Shown here in pieces: positions 1 through 8,169 of a DNA stretch of 64,000 nt; position 1 is the stretch's first letter; each line of letters starts with the position of its first letter. Under the pieces are notes generated by a model. It saw only the letters and a program-made list of their open reading frames with translations, did no database searches and was not told the DNA's origin. Where the stretch lies: positions 1-64,000 of the forward strand of contig NZ_CALRWL010000027.1 in the NCBI RefSeq assembly GCF_943371865.1, given 5' to 3'. Origin of the DNA: Azorhizobium sp943371865. Lineage in GTDB: Bacteria; Pseudomonadota; Alphaproteobacteria; Rhizobiales; Xanthobacteraceae. A program made the position numbers and the translations under genes.

Positions 1-1242
1 GCCGCCGCCGGGCATGGCGTGGATTGCGTGCCGGTGGGCGCCACAGATCCGCTCTATATCCTCTACACCTCGGGCACCACCGGCCAGCCGAAGGGGGTGG
101 TGCGCGATACCGGCGGGCATCTGGTGGCGCTGCGCTGGAGCATGGAAAACCTCTATGGCCTCAAGCCCGGCGAGGTGTTCTGGTGCGCCTCCGACATCGG
201 CTGGGTGGTGGGACATTCCTATATCGTCTACGGCCCGCTCATCATGGGCTGCACCTCGGTGATCTATGAGGGCAAGCCGGTGGGCACGCCGGACCCGGGC
301 GCCTTCTGGCGGATGATCGCCGAGCACAAGGTGGTGGCGCTGTTTACCGCGCCCACCGCCATTCGCGCCATCCGCAAGGAGGATCCGGAGGCCACCCATC
401 TGGCCGGCCATGATCTTTCGGCCTTCCGCACCCTGTTCCTGGCGGGCGAGCGGGCCGATCCCGACACCATCCAATGGGCGGAGGCCCATCTGAAGGTGCC
501 GGTGATCGACCATTGGTGGCAGACCGAAACCGGCTGGGCCATCGCCGGCAATCCCGTGGGCCTCGGCCTGCTGCCGGTGAAGCTGGGCTCGCCCACCGTG
601 GCCATGCCGGGCTATGACATCCAGGTGGTGGACGAGGCGGCCAAGCCGCTGCCGGCGGGCGTCATGGGCTCCATCGTCATCAAGCTGCCCCTGCCTCCGG
701 GCAATCTGCCCACGCTCTGGCAGCAGGACGAGCGGTTCCGCGAAGCCTATCTCGATGAGTTTCCAGGCTTTTATAAAACCTCGGACGCCGGCTTCATCGA
801 TCAGGACGGCTATCTGTTCGTCATGGGCCGCACCGACGACATCATCAATGTGGCCGGCCACCGGCTCTCCACCGGGGGCATGGAGGAAGTGCTCGCCTCC
901 CATCCCGATGTGGCGGAGTGCGCCGTGATCGGCGTGAAGGACGCGCTGAAGGGCGAGGTGCCGTGCGGCTTCGTGGTGCTCAAAGCCGGCGAGCGGCGCT
1001 CCCCCACCATCATCGAGAAGGAACTGGTGGATCTGGTGCGCGACCGGATCGGCCCGGTGGCGGCCTTCAAGCTGGCCTTCACGGTCAACCGTCTGCCCAA
1101 GACCCGCTCCGGCAAGATCCTGCGCGGCACCATGAAGAAGATCGCCGACGCCGACCCCTGGACCGCCCCGCCCACCATCGATGACGCGGGCACCCTGGAG
1201 GAGATCGCCGAGGCGCTGAAGGCGCGCGGCTACGGCGCCTGA
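1..1242 (+). CDS. prpE: propionyl-CoA synthetase (acyl-CoA synthetase), C-terminal part
   Basis: ATP/AMP-dependent ligase that activates propionate (or a similar short acid) to the CoA thioester in the cytosol. The reading frame is open from the first base, so the N-terminus lies outside the window; about 413 residues are present. Visible motifs are the P-loop-like TSGTTGQPKG near the start, YKTSDAG, the hinge/motif GRTDDIINVAGHRLSTGGMEE, and the C-terminal PKTRSGKILRG with the lysine that is acetylated in acetyl-CoA synthetases. The wording around GHRLSTGGMEEVLASHPDVAECAV fits PrpE better than Acs. Known: family chemistry. Inferred: propionate as substrate. No partner gene follows on the same strand; a hairpin terminator lies just downstream. 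Confidence 0.85.
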   Translation, partial: AAAGHGVDCVPVGATDPLYILYTSGTTGQPKGVVRDTGGHLVALRWSMENLYGLKPGEVFWCASDIGWVVGHSYIVYGPLIMGCTSVIYEGKPVGTPDPGAFWRMIAEHKVVALFTAPTAIRAIRKEDPEATHLAGHDLSAFRTLFLAGERADPDTIQWAEAHLKVPVIDHWWQTETGWAIAGNPVGLGLLPVKLGSPTVAMPGYDIQVVDEAAKPLPAGVMGSIVIKLPLPPGNLPTLWQQDERFREAYLDEFPGFYKTSDAGFIDQDGYLFVMGRTDDIINVAGHRLSTGGMEEVLASHPDVAECAVIGVKDALKGEVPCGFVVLKAGERRSPTIIEKELVDLVRDRIGPVAAFKLAFTVNRLPKTRSGKILRGTMKKIADADPWTAPPTIDDAGTLEEIAEALKARGYGA

Positions 1243-1246
1243 ACCT

Positions 1247-1282
1247 TACACCGGGGCGATGTGCTACACCGGGGCGATGTGC
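1247..1282 (+). repeat. exact tandem duplication of an 18-bp unit
   Basis: Bases 1247-1264 and 1265-1282 are identical copies of TACACCGGGGCGATGTGC, head to tail, directly after the prpE stop codon. The second copy supplies the left arm of the terminator hairpin at 1269-1293, so the duplication has created a spare left arm. Confidence 0.9.
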
Positions 1283-1293
1283 TTTCGCCCCGG
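1269..1293 (+). terminator. prpE: hairpin after prpE
   Basis: A perfect 9-bp stem CCGGGGCGA/TCGCCCCGG with a 7-base loop lies 27 bases after the stop codon. There is no long T run. The upstream tandem copy (1251-1259) could pair with the same right arm instead. Confidence 0.6.
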
Positions 1294-1450
1294 ACTTCCC
1301 CGTTTGCGACACCGTGGCATAGGACAGGTGTGACGCCGTGCGGGGTTGCAACGCCTGTGGGCAGTCAAGCGTCAATCCTGTTGCCGCGACCTTGCGCGAT
1401 GATCTTCGGTGCACGGGGGCAGAAGCCCTTCCCGTCGCACTCTGCCCCTG

Positions 1451-1605
1451 CTATAGTTTCCCTAACGGAAGTTATATTGCTTGCTGTTGATTTTTTGTTG
1501 CGCGGCATCAGTCGGCAACCGTCCATTCGCCGGCATGAGGCTGGCGTCGCTCCTGAGACCAGGCACGCATGAGGCGGGCTCTGGCTCGTTCTTGGGGAGG
1601 GGCGC
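1451..1605 (+). promoter_or_regulatory. upstream region of first paralog, duplicated at 2758-2915
   Basis: This AT-richer leader contains CTATAGTT at 1451 and TATATTG at 1473, followed by GCATGAGGC and a purine-rich GGGGAGGGGCGC just before the start codon. The same landmarks recur before the second paralog with the same 22-base spacing between CTATAGTT and TATATTG and almost the same distance to the ATG (155 versus 158 bases). Conservation of noncoding spacing suggests a functional promoter/leader. The rest of the 363-base gap (1243-1450) holds only the terminator and no recognisable gene. Confidence 0.5.
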
Positions 1606-2616
1606 ATGGTCGCGCGGGTTGAGGCATCCTACAATGTCCTGGCGTTGTTCAAGGCGCTGAAGGGCGACTCTTCAGCCAGCACCGCTGCCGCAGACGCGAT
1701 CATCGAGCAGGTGCGCAAGATCAATGCCGCCGCCAGCGCCGCGCGCCTGCAGGGCGCCAGTGCGGCCACCGAGGCCTGGTTTGCGCAGGCGGATACCGAG
1801 GCAGAATGGGTCCGGCTCGGCGACATTGACGTGGAAGGGATGCGATCCCGGTTCGGCAATGCCGGTGAGTACGCGATCTTCACCAGTTTCTTCAAGGGAG
1901 CGGAACCGGAGAGGCGGATCGAGAAATCAACGGTCGAAAGCCTCGTGGAGGGTTCGAAGAATACATATTATAGAAATCTCATGACTCAGTATTATTCGGA
2001 CAAGGCCCGAGATGGCGGCTCCAATGAGGTGCGCGATCTCATTGACAGCGGAGATAACGTGGAGTGGCTTGCCAGCGCGCTCGCCAAATATAACTGGTAC
2101 TCGATGCTGGTGGCGAGCGGAAATGATTTCATCTCGGAGAAAGCAGATCAGCTCGCAAACACAACCGATGCGGCAACGATAAAGACGATCAATACGGATC
2201 TGGAAATCGCCAATGGGATCGTCGCCGGCAAGCAGGCGTTCATCGACAATTTCCAGACCTACCTGGATTACGCCACGTGGAGCTGGCAGGCAGGTGCCTA
2301 TAATCTCTCCGGCTCGCTCTATAACAAGAATGAGGATGGCACTTATTCGCCCGGTGTGTTCGAGATCACCTTGAAAGGCGGCAGTGCGGTCTATTGGACA
2401 CATGACGGGAGCGGCACTGCCCTCAGATCCAATCCGTTCGGGACGGAGTATTACAAATTCGATCTCCTCTACACGGAGAATCACTATAAAAAATACTCAT
2501 ACCAGTCTGTCGAAGAAAGAATTGATCACCTTCATGAGAACTATCCCTATCGCGTGGTGCGAGATGGGAAAGTGATGTATTCAAGCAAGCCCACAGCGGA
2601 TGCGGTGAAGATTTAG
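1606..2616 (+). CDS. uncharacterised protein, first of two tandem paralogs
   Basis: A 336-residue protein I cannot assign to a known family. It has no signal peptide or membrane segment. The N-terminal part (about 1-65, MVARVEASYNVLALF then Ala-rich) and the middle look helical; the C-terminal third is rich in Gly, Tyr, Asn and Ser and carries LSGSLY, KNEDGTYSPGVFEI and YWTHDGSG, probably beta structure. The start is supported by GGGGAGGGG 5 bases upstream and by the matching start of the paralog at 2916. The middle segment (roughly residues 95-200) is the most diverged part between the two copies and has lower GC than flanking genes. Cytosolic location is the default guess; leaderless secretion is possible but nothing in the sequence proves it. 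Confidence 0.75.
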   Translation: MVARVEASYNVLALFKALKGDSSASTAAADAIIEQVRKINAAASAARLQGASAATEAWFAQADTEAEWVRLGDIDVEGMRSRFGNAGEYAIFTSFFKGAEPERRIEKSTVESLVEGSKNTYYRNLMTQYYSDKARDGGSNEVRDLIDSGDNVEWLASALAKYNWYSMLVASGNDFISEKADQLANTTDAATIKTINTDLEIANGIVAGKQAFIDNFQTYLDYATWSWQAGAYNLSGSLYNKNEDGTYSPGVFEITLKGGSAVYWTHDGSGTALRSNPFGTEYYKFDLLYTENHYKKYSYQSVEERIDHLHENYPYRVVRDGKVMYSSKPTADAVKI

Positions 2617-2654
2617 GATGGTGGCTTAACCCACGCCGGCGGCACCCGAGGATC

Positions 2655-2683
2655 GGGGGGGGGCGGGGCACGGGCGGTGGGGG
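2655..2683 (+). other. G-quadruplex-forming motif
   Basis: Four G runs of 9, 4, 3 and 5 bases, separated by loops of 1, 3 and 4 bases, lie on the plus strand 39 bases after the stop of the first paralog and 75 bases before the second copy of the duplicated promoter. The pattern meets the usual G3+N1-7 rule. It may end transcription or isolate the second gene; that is inference. Confidence 0.6.
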
Positions 2684-2757
2684 CGCGATGATGATGTCCT
2701 CGTCGTGAGTGATCCTCATCTGGACCGCGGTGCCCTTTATCCAGAGTATTGAATCTG

Positions 2758-2915
2758 CTATAGTTCCATGAACTGAAGGTATATTGTTCGCTGTTCATTT
2801 TGATTTGCCGACAAGACGAGTTTGGCCATTCGTGAACCGTAGGCATGAGGCCTGCGACCAACCTGAGACCGCGCGCGCATGAAGCGGCCCGCGGCTCCTC
2901 GCAGCGGAGGGGCGC
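2758..2915 (+). promoter_or_regulatory. upstream region of second paralog (copy of 1451-1605)
   Basis: CTATAGTT at 2758, TATATTG at 2780 and GCATGAGGC at about 2843 match the block upstream of the first paralog, ending in GGAGGGGCGC before the ATG. Each paralog therefore appears to have its own promoter, copied with the gene. Confidence 0.5.
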
Positions 2916-3962
2916 ATGGTCGCGCGCATCGAGTCATCCTATAATGTCCTGGCATTGTTCAAGACGCTGAAAGGCGACACTTCGGCCAGCACCGAAGCCG
3001 TGGACGCGATCATCGAGCAGGTGCGCAAGATCAATGCCGCCGCCAGCAACGCGCACATGCAGGGCGCCAGTGTGGCCACCGAGGCATGGATCTCCCAGTC
3101 GGAGACCAGCCCCGCCGATGATTACATCGCCGTGGCCGACGTGGACCTGAAGGCGGTGCGCGCGCGCTTTGACTCCGATGCGGAGTATGCGGTCTTCACG
3201 CGTTCTTTCGAAATCTATGTAAAACACCCTCTGATGCCAAAAAATACGGTCGATAATTTAATTGATTACGCTAAAATTACGCACATGAGGACCGTGGGGA
3301 GGCAGGAGTTCTTGGACAAGGCCGCCGATAGCGGGTCGAAGAGAGTCTATGATCTCGTCAAATGGGGCGACAGTATCGAATTATTTGCCTCCGCATTGGC
3401 CAGTTATAATCGGGGCACCGTGAGGCTGAAGGATGGTCAGAATTATATTGCGCAAAAAACCACGGAACTGGCCAACACGACCGATGCGGAGCAAATAAAA
3501 AAGATCGGTGAGGAAATCGAAATCGCCAGCGGGATGATCTCCGGCGGGCAGCAATTGGTCGATAATTTTCAGACCTATCTCGATTACATGACCTGGAGTT
3601 GGAGCACGGGGATCTACAGTCTCTCCGGATCGCTCTATGAGAAAAATGAGGATGGCACCTATTCGCCCGGCGTGTTCGAAATCAATGTGCGGGATGTCAA
3701 ACATGCCTACTGGAAACATGACGGTAGCGGCATTGCCCTGCAATCAAATCCAACCGGTTCAGAATATTACAAAGTGGACATGACTTATCTGGATAAACAA
3801 CTTAAGAGCTCTTATACATCCGTATCGCATGCGGTCGATTTTATAAGGGATAATTATTCAGAACGTGTCGTCGTGGATGGACAGGCGCGGTACATCATTA
3901 AATACACCCTCACTGCCGCCGAAACCGAGGGGCGCGACCTGGGGGCAGGAGCCAAAGGGTGA
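2916..3962 (+). CDS. uncharacterised protein, second of two tandem paralogs
   Basis: 348 residues, clearly homologous over its whole length to the protein at 1606-2616: near-identical first 60 residues, a shared TYLDY.TWSW segment, and the shared C-terminal LSGSLYEKNEDGTYSPGVFEI, YWKHDGSG and EYYKVD region. The middle (about residues 85-200) differs much more, which suggests divergent selection or recombination there. No signal sequence and no transmembrane helix are visible. It ends 7 bases from the convergent lipoprotein gene and carries a 12-residue Gly/Ala-rich tail that the first copy lacks. Function unknown. Confidence 0.75.
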   Translation: MVARIESSYNVLALFKTLKGDTSASTEAVDAIIEQVRKINAAASNAHMQGASVATEAWISQSETSPADDYIAVADVDLKAVRARFDSDAEYAVFTRSFEIYVKHPLMPKNTVDNLIDYAKITHMRTVGRQEFLDKAADSGSKRVYDLVKWGDSIELFASALASYNRGTVRLKDGQNYIAQKTTELANTTDAEQIKKIGEEIEIASGMISGGQQLVDNFQTYLDYMTWSWSTGIYSLSGSLYEKNEDGTYSPGVFEINVRDVKHAYWKHDGSGIALQSNPTGSEYYKVDMTYLDKQLKSSYTSVSHAVDFIRDNYSERVVVDGQARYIIKYTLTAAETEGRDLGAGAKG

Positions 3963-3969
3963 CGCGCCT

Positions 3970-4506
3970 TCACCGGGGCGCGCAGGTGGCCGCTTCCCTC
4001 AGCAGCGAAGGCGACAGGCGCTTGAGAAAGGCGATCTTCTCCGCCGGTGTGCCCTCGATCAGGATGGTGTCATGCCCGGTCCGGCCGGCCACATTCACAT
4101 GGCTGGCCTGCATGGCGTCTTCGATCGCCGTGGCGTGCGCCTCCAGGTCGGGCACCCGCACCATCGCCGTGCGGCCCGACATCTGCACGAAGAACAGATG
4201 GAGCAGCTTGTTGCGCTCGTCCCCTTCCTGGCCAATGTAGGTGGCGGCATCGATTTTCAGGAATTTGTAGATCTTCCCGTTGGCCGCATAGCTGTAGGCG
4301 GGGAAGAAATTGCCCTGCTTGTTCTCCCGGAAATCCAGCGTGAAGACGCGGCCATTGCCCGTCTCCACGCAGCGATATTTTCCTGCAATGTCGATGGCGT
4401 CGCCGGTCTCGATCACCGGATCGAGGCTGGAATAGCAGCCGGTCAGGGCCAGCAGTGCCAGGAGCAGCGCGATGCCGCGCGCCATGTGTAGACCCTTGAC
4501 GTGCAT
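3970..4506 (-). CDS. small lipoprotein of unknown function
   Basis: A 178-residue secreted lipoprotein. The N-terminus is a lipoprotein signal peptide with hydrophobic core ARGIALLLALLA and lipobox LTGC, so the mature protein should begin at that Cys and be lipid-anchored in the envelope. I place the start at the ATG at 4506 because GGGGAGG lies 8 bases upstream; an internal ATG at 4485 preceded by AAGGG would also give a full signal peptide. The mature part has no motif I recognise, with only one further pair of cysteines (YRCVE and ATCAPR). Its gene is convergent with the second paralog. Confidence 0.7.
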   Translation of the reverse strand: MHVKGLHMARGIALLLALLALTGCYSSLDPVIETGDAIDIAGKYRCVETGNGRVFTLDFRENKQGNFFPAYSYAANGKIYKFLKIDAATYIGQEGDERNKLLHLFFVQMSGRTAMVRVPDLEAHATAIEDAMQASHVNVAGRTGHDTILIEGTPAEKIAFLKRLSPSLLREAATCAPR

Positions 4507-4750
4507 CACGCCGGCCTCCCCTTGCGCATTTGCGACGCAACGTCAGACGCGCTTGTTCTTATGCGGGTTCAAGATGCCGAATGAACACGATGATAAAGTG
4601 TAAGTCGCGCTTGAATAATGCGCAATCTTCCACGTCCAGCCATCTGTTCCGATCTGGCGTCTATTCTGGCAGGTCGTGCCTAAGGTCCTGTGCGGTGTCT
4701 CGCCCTGGCGCGGCGGTGGGGCCGCGCCGGGGTGGGGCGATCAGAGGGCG

Positions 4751-5095
4751 CTACTTGCCGCCGTCGTTATTGCTGTCGCCGCAGGTATAGCCCACGAAGC
4801 ATTGCGGATTGTCGGGCATCGGCACCCAAGCGGGCGTCGCCACCTGCTGGTAGGCGCAGAAGGTCTGGTCACGCACATAGCGCTGGTAGGTGCGCGGGTT
4901 GTCGCCCACCACCAGGGAGCCCTGGCTCTTCACCAGCCCGGCGAGGCCGGCGCAGGTCTGCGGCACGGCGGGGGCGTCGATGGGGGGCAGGTAGCCGGGC
5001 GGCGGCGGCATGTTGCCCTGGGCCGCGGCCATCGGGACGGGCAGCGCGCAGAGCAGGGCGGCTGCGATGAGGGACAATGACGCTTTCATGGGCAT
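4751..5095 (-). CDS. small exported protein of unknown function
   Basis: 114 residues with a clear Sec signal peptide (MKASLSLIAAALLCALPVPMAAAQG), predicted cleaved after AAA or AQ. The mature domain of about 90 residues begins with a Pro-rich stretch (NMPPPPGYLPP) and has four cysteines (QTCAGL, TFCAYQQ, PQCFVGY, TCGDS), likely two disulfides in the periplasm. The start at 5095 has AGGCGAG at a good distance; the ATG at 5089 is a close alternative. It is monocistronic on the minus strand. I do not recognise the family. Confidence 0.65.
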   Translation of the reverse strand: MPMKASLSLIAAALLCALPVPMAAAQGNMPPPPGYLPPIDAPAVPQTCAGLAGLVKSQGSLVVGDNPRTYQRYVRDQTFCAYQQVATPAWVPMPDNPQCFVGYTCGDSNNDGGK

Positions 5096-5221
5096 GGCTC
5101 GCCTGCGGACAGATGCTACGGCTGTACCGCGAAGGGCCGCACGCGCCAAGCCGGAAAGCGCGCACGCCTCGGGCTCTCCCGTCGGGAGCGGCCCGGCCGG
5201 TCAGCGGTGATCATGAAGCCC

Positions 5222-5256
5222 CTCGGGCCGGAGCACCCTCAGTGCTCCGGCCCGAG
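5222..5256 (-). terminator. strong hairpin after the aldehyde dehydrogenase gene
   Basis: A perfect 15-bp stem (CTCGGGCCGGAGCAC and its complement) with a 5-base loop lies 12 bases past the stop codon at 5268. There is no U tract on either side, which is common in high-GC genomes. Confidence 0.7.
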
Positions 5257-5267
5257 CGTGTTGCCTG

Positions 5268-6659
5268 TCAGAACGGGGCGTCGATATCGACCACATTGAT
5301 GAGCTTGTGGTTGACGAACTCCTTGATGCCGAGCCCGATCAGCTCGCGCCCGTAACCGGACCGGCGGACGCCGCCGAACGGCAGGTCGGCCTTGACCATG
5401 GTGGGATGATTGACGAACACCATGCCGGTGGAAATCTTCCGCGCCACGTCCGCCCCATGTTTGGGATCGGACGTGAAGACGGAGCCGCCCAAGCCAAACG
5501 GGGAATCGTTGGCGATGCGCACCGCATCCGCCTCGTCTTTCGCCCGGAACAGCATGGAGACCGGGCCGAAGAACTCCCAGTAGCGCGCGGGGTTGTCGTC
5601 GGCCAGGTCGGTCAGGATGGTCGGCTGCACGAACGCGCCCTGGTTCGGAACGCTCGGGCCGACTTCGGTGGCCGTGGCGCCGAGGGCGACCGCCTCGCGG
5701 ATCTTCTCCTTGACCTCATCGGCCGCCGCTTGCGACGACAGCGGCGCCAAGGTGGTGGCGGGGTCGAACGGATCGCCCGCCCGCAGCCCGGCCACGCCAG
5801 CGGTGTAGAGGGTAAGGAACTGGTCATAGACCGGATCGACCACGATCATCCGCTTGGACGACACGCACACCTGGCCGCCGTTCCAGTGCCGGCCGAACAC
5901 CGCCCACTTGGTGGTCTTGGCCATGTCCGCATCGGCGAGCACCACGAAGGCATCGGCGCCGCCAAGTTCCATGGTGGATTTCTTGAGCGCCTTGCCCGCC
6001 TGGGCGGCGACCACGGCGCCGGCGCCTTCCGAGCCGGTCAGCGCGACACCGTGCACGCGGGGGTCGTTGAGGATGAGTTCGATCTGGCTGCGGGTGGCGT
6101 AGAGGTTCTGGAAGCCGCCCTCCGGAAGGCCGGCCTCGCGCATCAGCGCCTCAAACGCGGCCGCGCTCTGGGGCACGTTGGAGGCGTGCTTCAGCAGCAT
6201 GGTGTTCCCCGCCGACAGCTGCGGGGCGATGATGCGGGCGATCTGGTAATAGGGGAAGTTCCACGGCTCGATGGCCAGCAGCACGCCCAACGGCTCGTGC
6301 ACGAGGATGGCGTCGCCCTCGGCCGGATCGGCCACCGGCAGCGTCTCCGGCGCCAGCAGGCGCTCGGCATGATGGGCATAATATTCGAAGATGTTCGCCG
6401 AAAGCTCCACTTCGGCTTTGGCCTCCGCGAACAGCTTTCCCATCTCCAACGTGAGCAGTTTGGCATAGCTGTCGATGTCGCGCCGCAGCAGCGTGGCGGC
6501 GCTCTGCATCACCTTGGCGCGCGCGGCAAAGCTGGTCTCGCGCCAGGACAGGAAGGCCGCGTCGGCGCGCGTGATCGCTGCCGTGACCTCCGTGTCGCTT
6601 GCGTCCGCGAACGTCTTGAGCAAGGCGCCGGTATAGGGATTGATGGTCTCATAGGCCAT
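5268..6659 (-). CDS. NAD(P)-dependent succinate-semialdehyde dehydrogenase family
   Basis: Aldehyde dehydrogenase of 463 residues that oxidises an aldehyde to its acid in the cytosol. Catalytic residues are all visible: Asn134 in EPWNFP, Glu231 in MELGGADAF and nucleophile Cys265 in GGQVCVSSKR. The LLKHASNVP and GSEGAG segments are typical of the short succinate-semialdehyde dehydrogenase subgroup (YneI/Sad-like), which is why I prefer that name; other medium aldehydes are possible. The alcohol dehydrogenase gene lies 69 bases upstream on the same strand, so the two probably form an alcohol-to-acid oxidation pair. Confidence 0.85.
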   Translation of the reverse strand: MAYETINPYTGALLKTFADASDTEVTAAITRADAAFLSWRETSFAARAKVMQSAATLLRRDIDSYAKLLTLEMGKLFAEAKAEVELSANIFEYYAHHAERLLAPETLPVADPAEGDAILVHEPLGVLLAIEPWNFPYYQIARIIAPQLSAGNTMLLKHASNVPQSAAAFEALMREAGLPEGGFQNLYATRSQIELILNDPRVHGVALTGSEGAGAVVAAQAGKALKKSTMELGGADAFVVLADADMAKTTKWAVFGRHWNGGQVCVSSKRMIVVDPVYDQFLTLYTAGVAGLRAGDPFDPATTLAPLSSQAAADEVKEKIREAVALGATATEVGPSVPNQGAFVQPTILTDLADDNPARYWEFFGPVSMLFRAKDEADAVRIANDSPFGLGGSVFTSDPKHGADVARKISTGMVFVNHPTMVKADLPFGGVRRSGYGRELIGLGIKEFVNHKLINVVDIDAPF

Positions 6660-6728
6660 GGAATGATCCTCGGATGTGCAGCACGCGTCGGTGAGGCGCG
6701 GCCGGAAAGCGGCCGCGCCGTTGCCATG

Positions 6729-7754
6729 TCAGTTCAGTTCAAGGACAATCCGCCCATCGATACCGCCGGCTTCCATGCGATCGAAAATGGCGTTGATATT
6801 GTCCAGCTTGTCCCAGGAGAAATGCGCCGCGACGGCGCCGCCGCCGGCGAATTCCAGAGCTTCGTCAAGATCCTGCCGCGTGCCGACGATGGATCCGCGC
6901 ACGGTGATGCGCTTGAGCACCGTGTCGAAGATCGGCATGGCGAACTTGCCGGGGGGCAGGCCGACCAGGGCCATGGTGCCGTGCGACCGCAGCGCGCCAA
7001 ACGCCTGTTCGAACGCGGCGGGTGAGACCGCCGTGACCAGCACGCCATGGACGCCGCCCAGCTGCTTCTGCAGTTCTGCCGCGGGATCGATCTCCTTCGC
7101 GTTCAGGACGATTTCAGCGCCGAGGCGTTTGGCCAGGGCCAGCTTGTCGGGGTGGATATCGATGGCGGCCACATGCATGCCCATGGCCTTGGCGTACTGG
7201 ACCGCCATGTGGCCGAGGCCGCCGATGCCGGAAATCGCCACCCATTCTCCCGGCTTGACCTCGGTCTCCTTCAGCGCCTTGTAGACGGTGACGCCGGCGC
7301 ACAGGATCGGCGCGGCGGGGCCCCATTCCAGATTGTCGGGCAGGCGGCCCACATAATTGGGATCGGCCAGCGCATATTCCGCGAAGCTGCCGTTCACCGA
7401 ATATCCGGTATTCTGCTGCGCGCCGCAGAGCGTTTCCCAGCCGGTGCGGCAGTGGGGACAATAGCCGCAAGCGGTGTGCAGCCACGGAATGCCGACGCGA
7501 TCGCCTTCCTTCACCCGCTTCACCGAACGGCCCACGCCGACCACGGTGCCGACGCCCTCATGGCCGGGAATGAACGGGACCGTCGGCTTCACGGGCCAGT
7601 CGCCCTTCACCGCATGCAAATCCGTATGGCAGACGCCGGTGGCGGCAATCCGCACCAGGATTTGATCGGCGGCGGGCTCGGGAATCGGCACCTGTTCGAT
7701 CACCAGCGGTTGACCCAACTGGTGGACGACGGCGGCTTTCATCATATTTGCCAT
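6729..7754 (-). CDS. adhP: zinc-dependent alcohol dehydrogenase, AdhP type
   Basis: Medium-chain alcohol dehydrogenase of 341 residues that interconverts alcohols and aldehydes with NAD. Catalytic zinc ligands Cys42, His65 and Cys152 are present, as are the four structural-zinc cysteines (Cys96, 99, 102, 110 in CGYCPHCRTGWETLC). The nucleotide-binding GIGGLGHMA sits at about 176-184. Length and the opening MKAAVVHQLGQPL match AdhP/propanol-preferring enzymes. It is probably first in a two-gene operon with the aldehyde dehydrogenase downstream. The 415-base upstream gap likely contains its promoter. Confidence 0.85.
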   Translation of the reverse strand: MANMMKAAVVHQLGQPLVIEQVPIPEPAADQILVRIAATGVCHTDLHAVKGDWPVKPTVPFIPGHEGVGTVVGVGRSVKRVKEGDRVGIPWLHTACGYCPHCRTGWETLCGAQQNTGYSVNGSFAEYALADPNYVGRLPDNLEWGPAAPILCAGVTVYKALKETEVKPGEWVAISGIGGLGHMAVQYAKAMGMHVAAIDIHPDKLALAKRLGAEIVLNAKEIDPAAELQKQLGGVHGVLVTAVSPAAFEQAFGALRSHGTMALVGLPPGKFAMPIFDTVLKRITVRGSIVGTRQDLDEALEFAGGGAVAAHFSWDKLDNINAIFDRMEAGGIDGRIVLELN

Positions 7755-8090
7755 GGCAGACCCTTCCTTGTCTTGGGAAGGGAGCGACTATTGCGGGGTC
7801 ATCGCATTGACCTCGCTCAATCATCATATGATCGTTACCATGGTGATGGGGAAATGAGACATTATAACAATTTCAAGCGTAACCAGAGCGGGTGTTGAAC
7901 ATTATAAATCGTGGCGCGAGTGGGTAGATGTTACTCAGGGTCAGGATGAAAAATCTTCGCGCCGGGCGGGTTTCGTCGTGGCAACCGTCAAGGTGATACC
8001 GACGACCGTGTCAGGCGTGCGGCGGCGCTGTCCCGTGATGTGAGGCAACGACGGCCACCGAGCCGCCAGGCCTCAGGAAAATCAGGTGGT
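7755..8090 (-). promoter_or_regulatory. adhP: long upstream region of adhP with repeats
   Basis: No gene is visible. Bases 7823-7832 are the palindrome ATCATATGAT, 7837-7844 the palindrome ACCATGGT, and ACATTATAA occurs twice, at 7859 and 7899, exactly 40 bases apart (about four helical turns). This AT-rich island in a high-GC background is a plausible regulator-binding area for the alcohol dehydrogenase operon. I could not match it to a known regulator consensus. Confidence 0.35.
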
Positions 8091-8118
8091 GGGTACCCGC
8101 ACAACGCCGCGGGCACCC
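8091..8118 (-). terminator. hairpin after the DapA-family gene
   Basis: GGGTACCCGC and GCGGGCACCC pair with a single A-C mismatch around an 8-base loop, 52 bases past the stop codon at 8170. No U tract follows. Confidence 0.45.
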
Positions 8119-8169
8119 ATTGCGGTTCGTCCAAGCCCCCATAGCGCATAGAGCGGCGGGCAAGACCTG

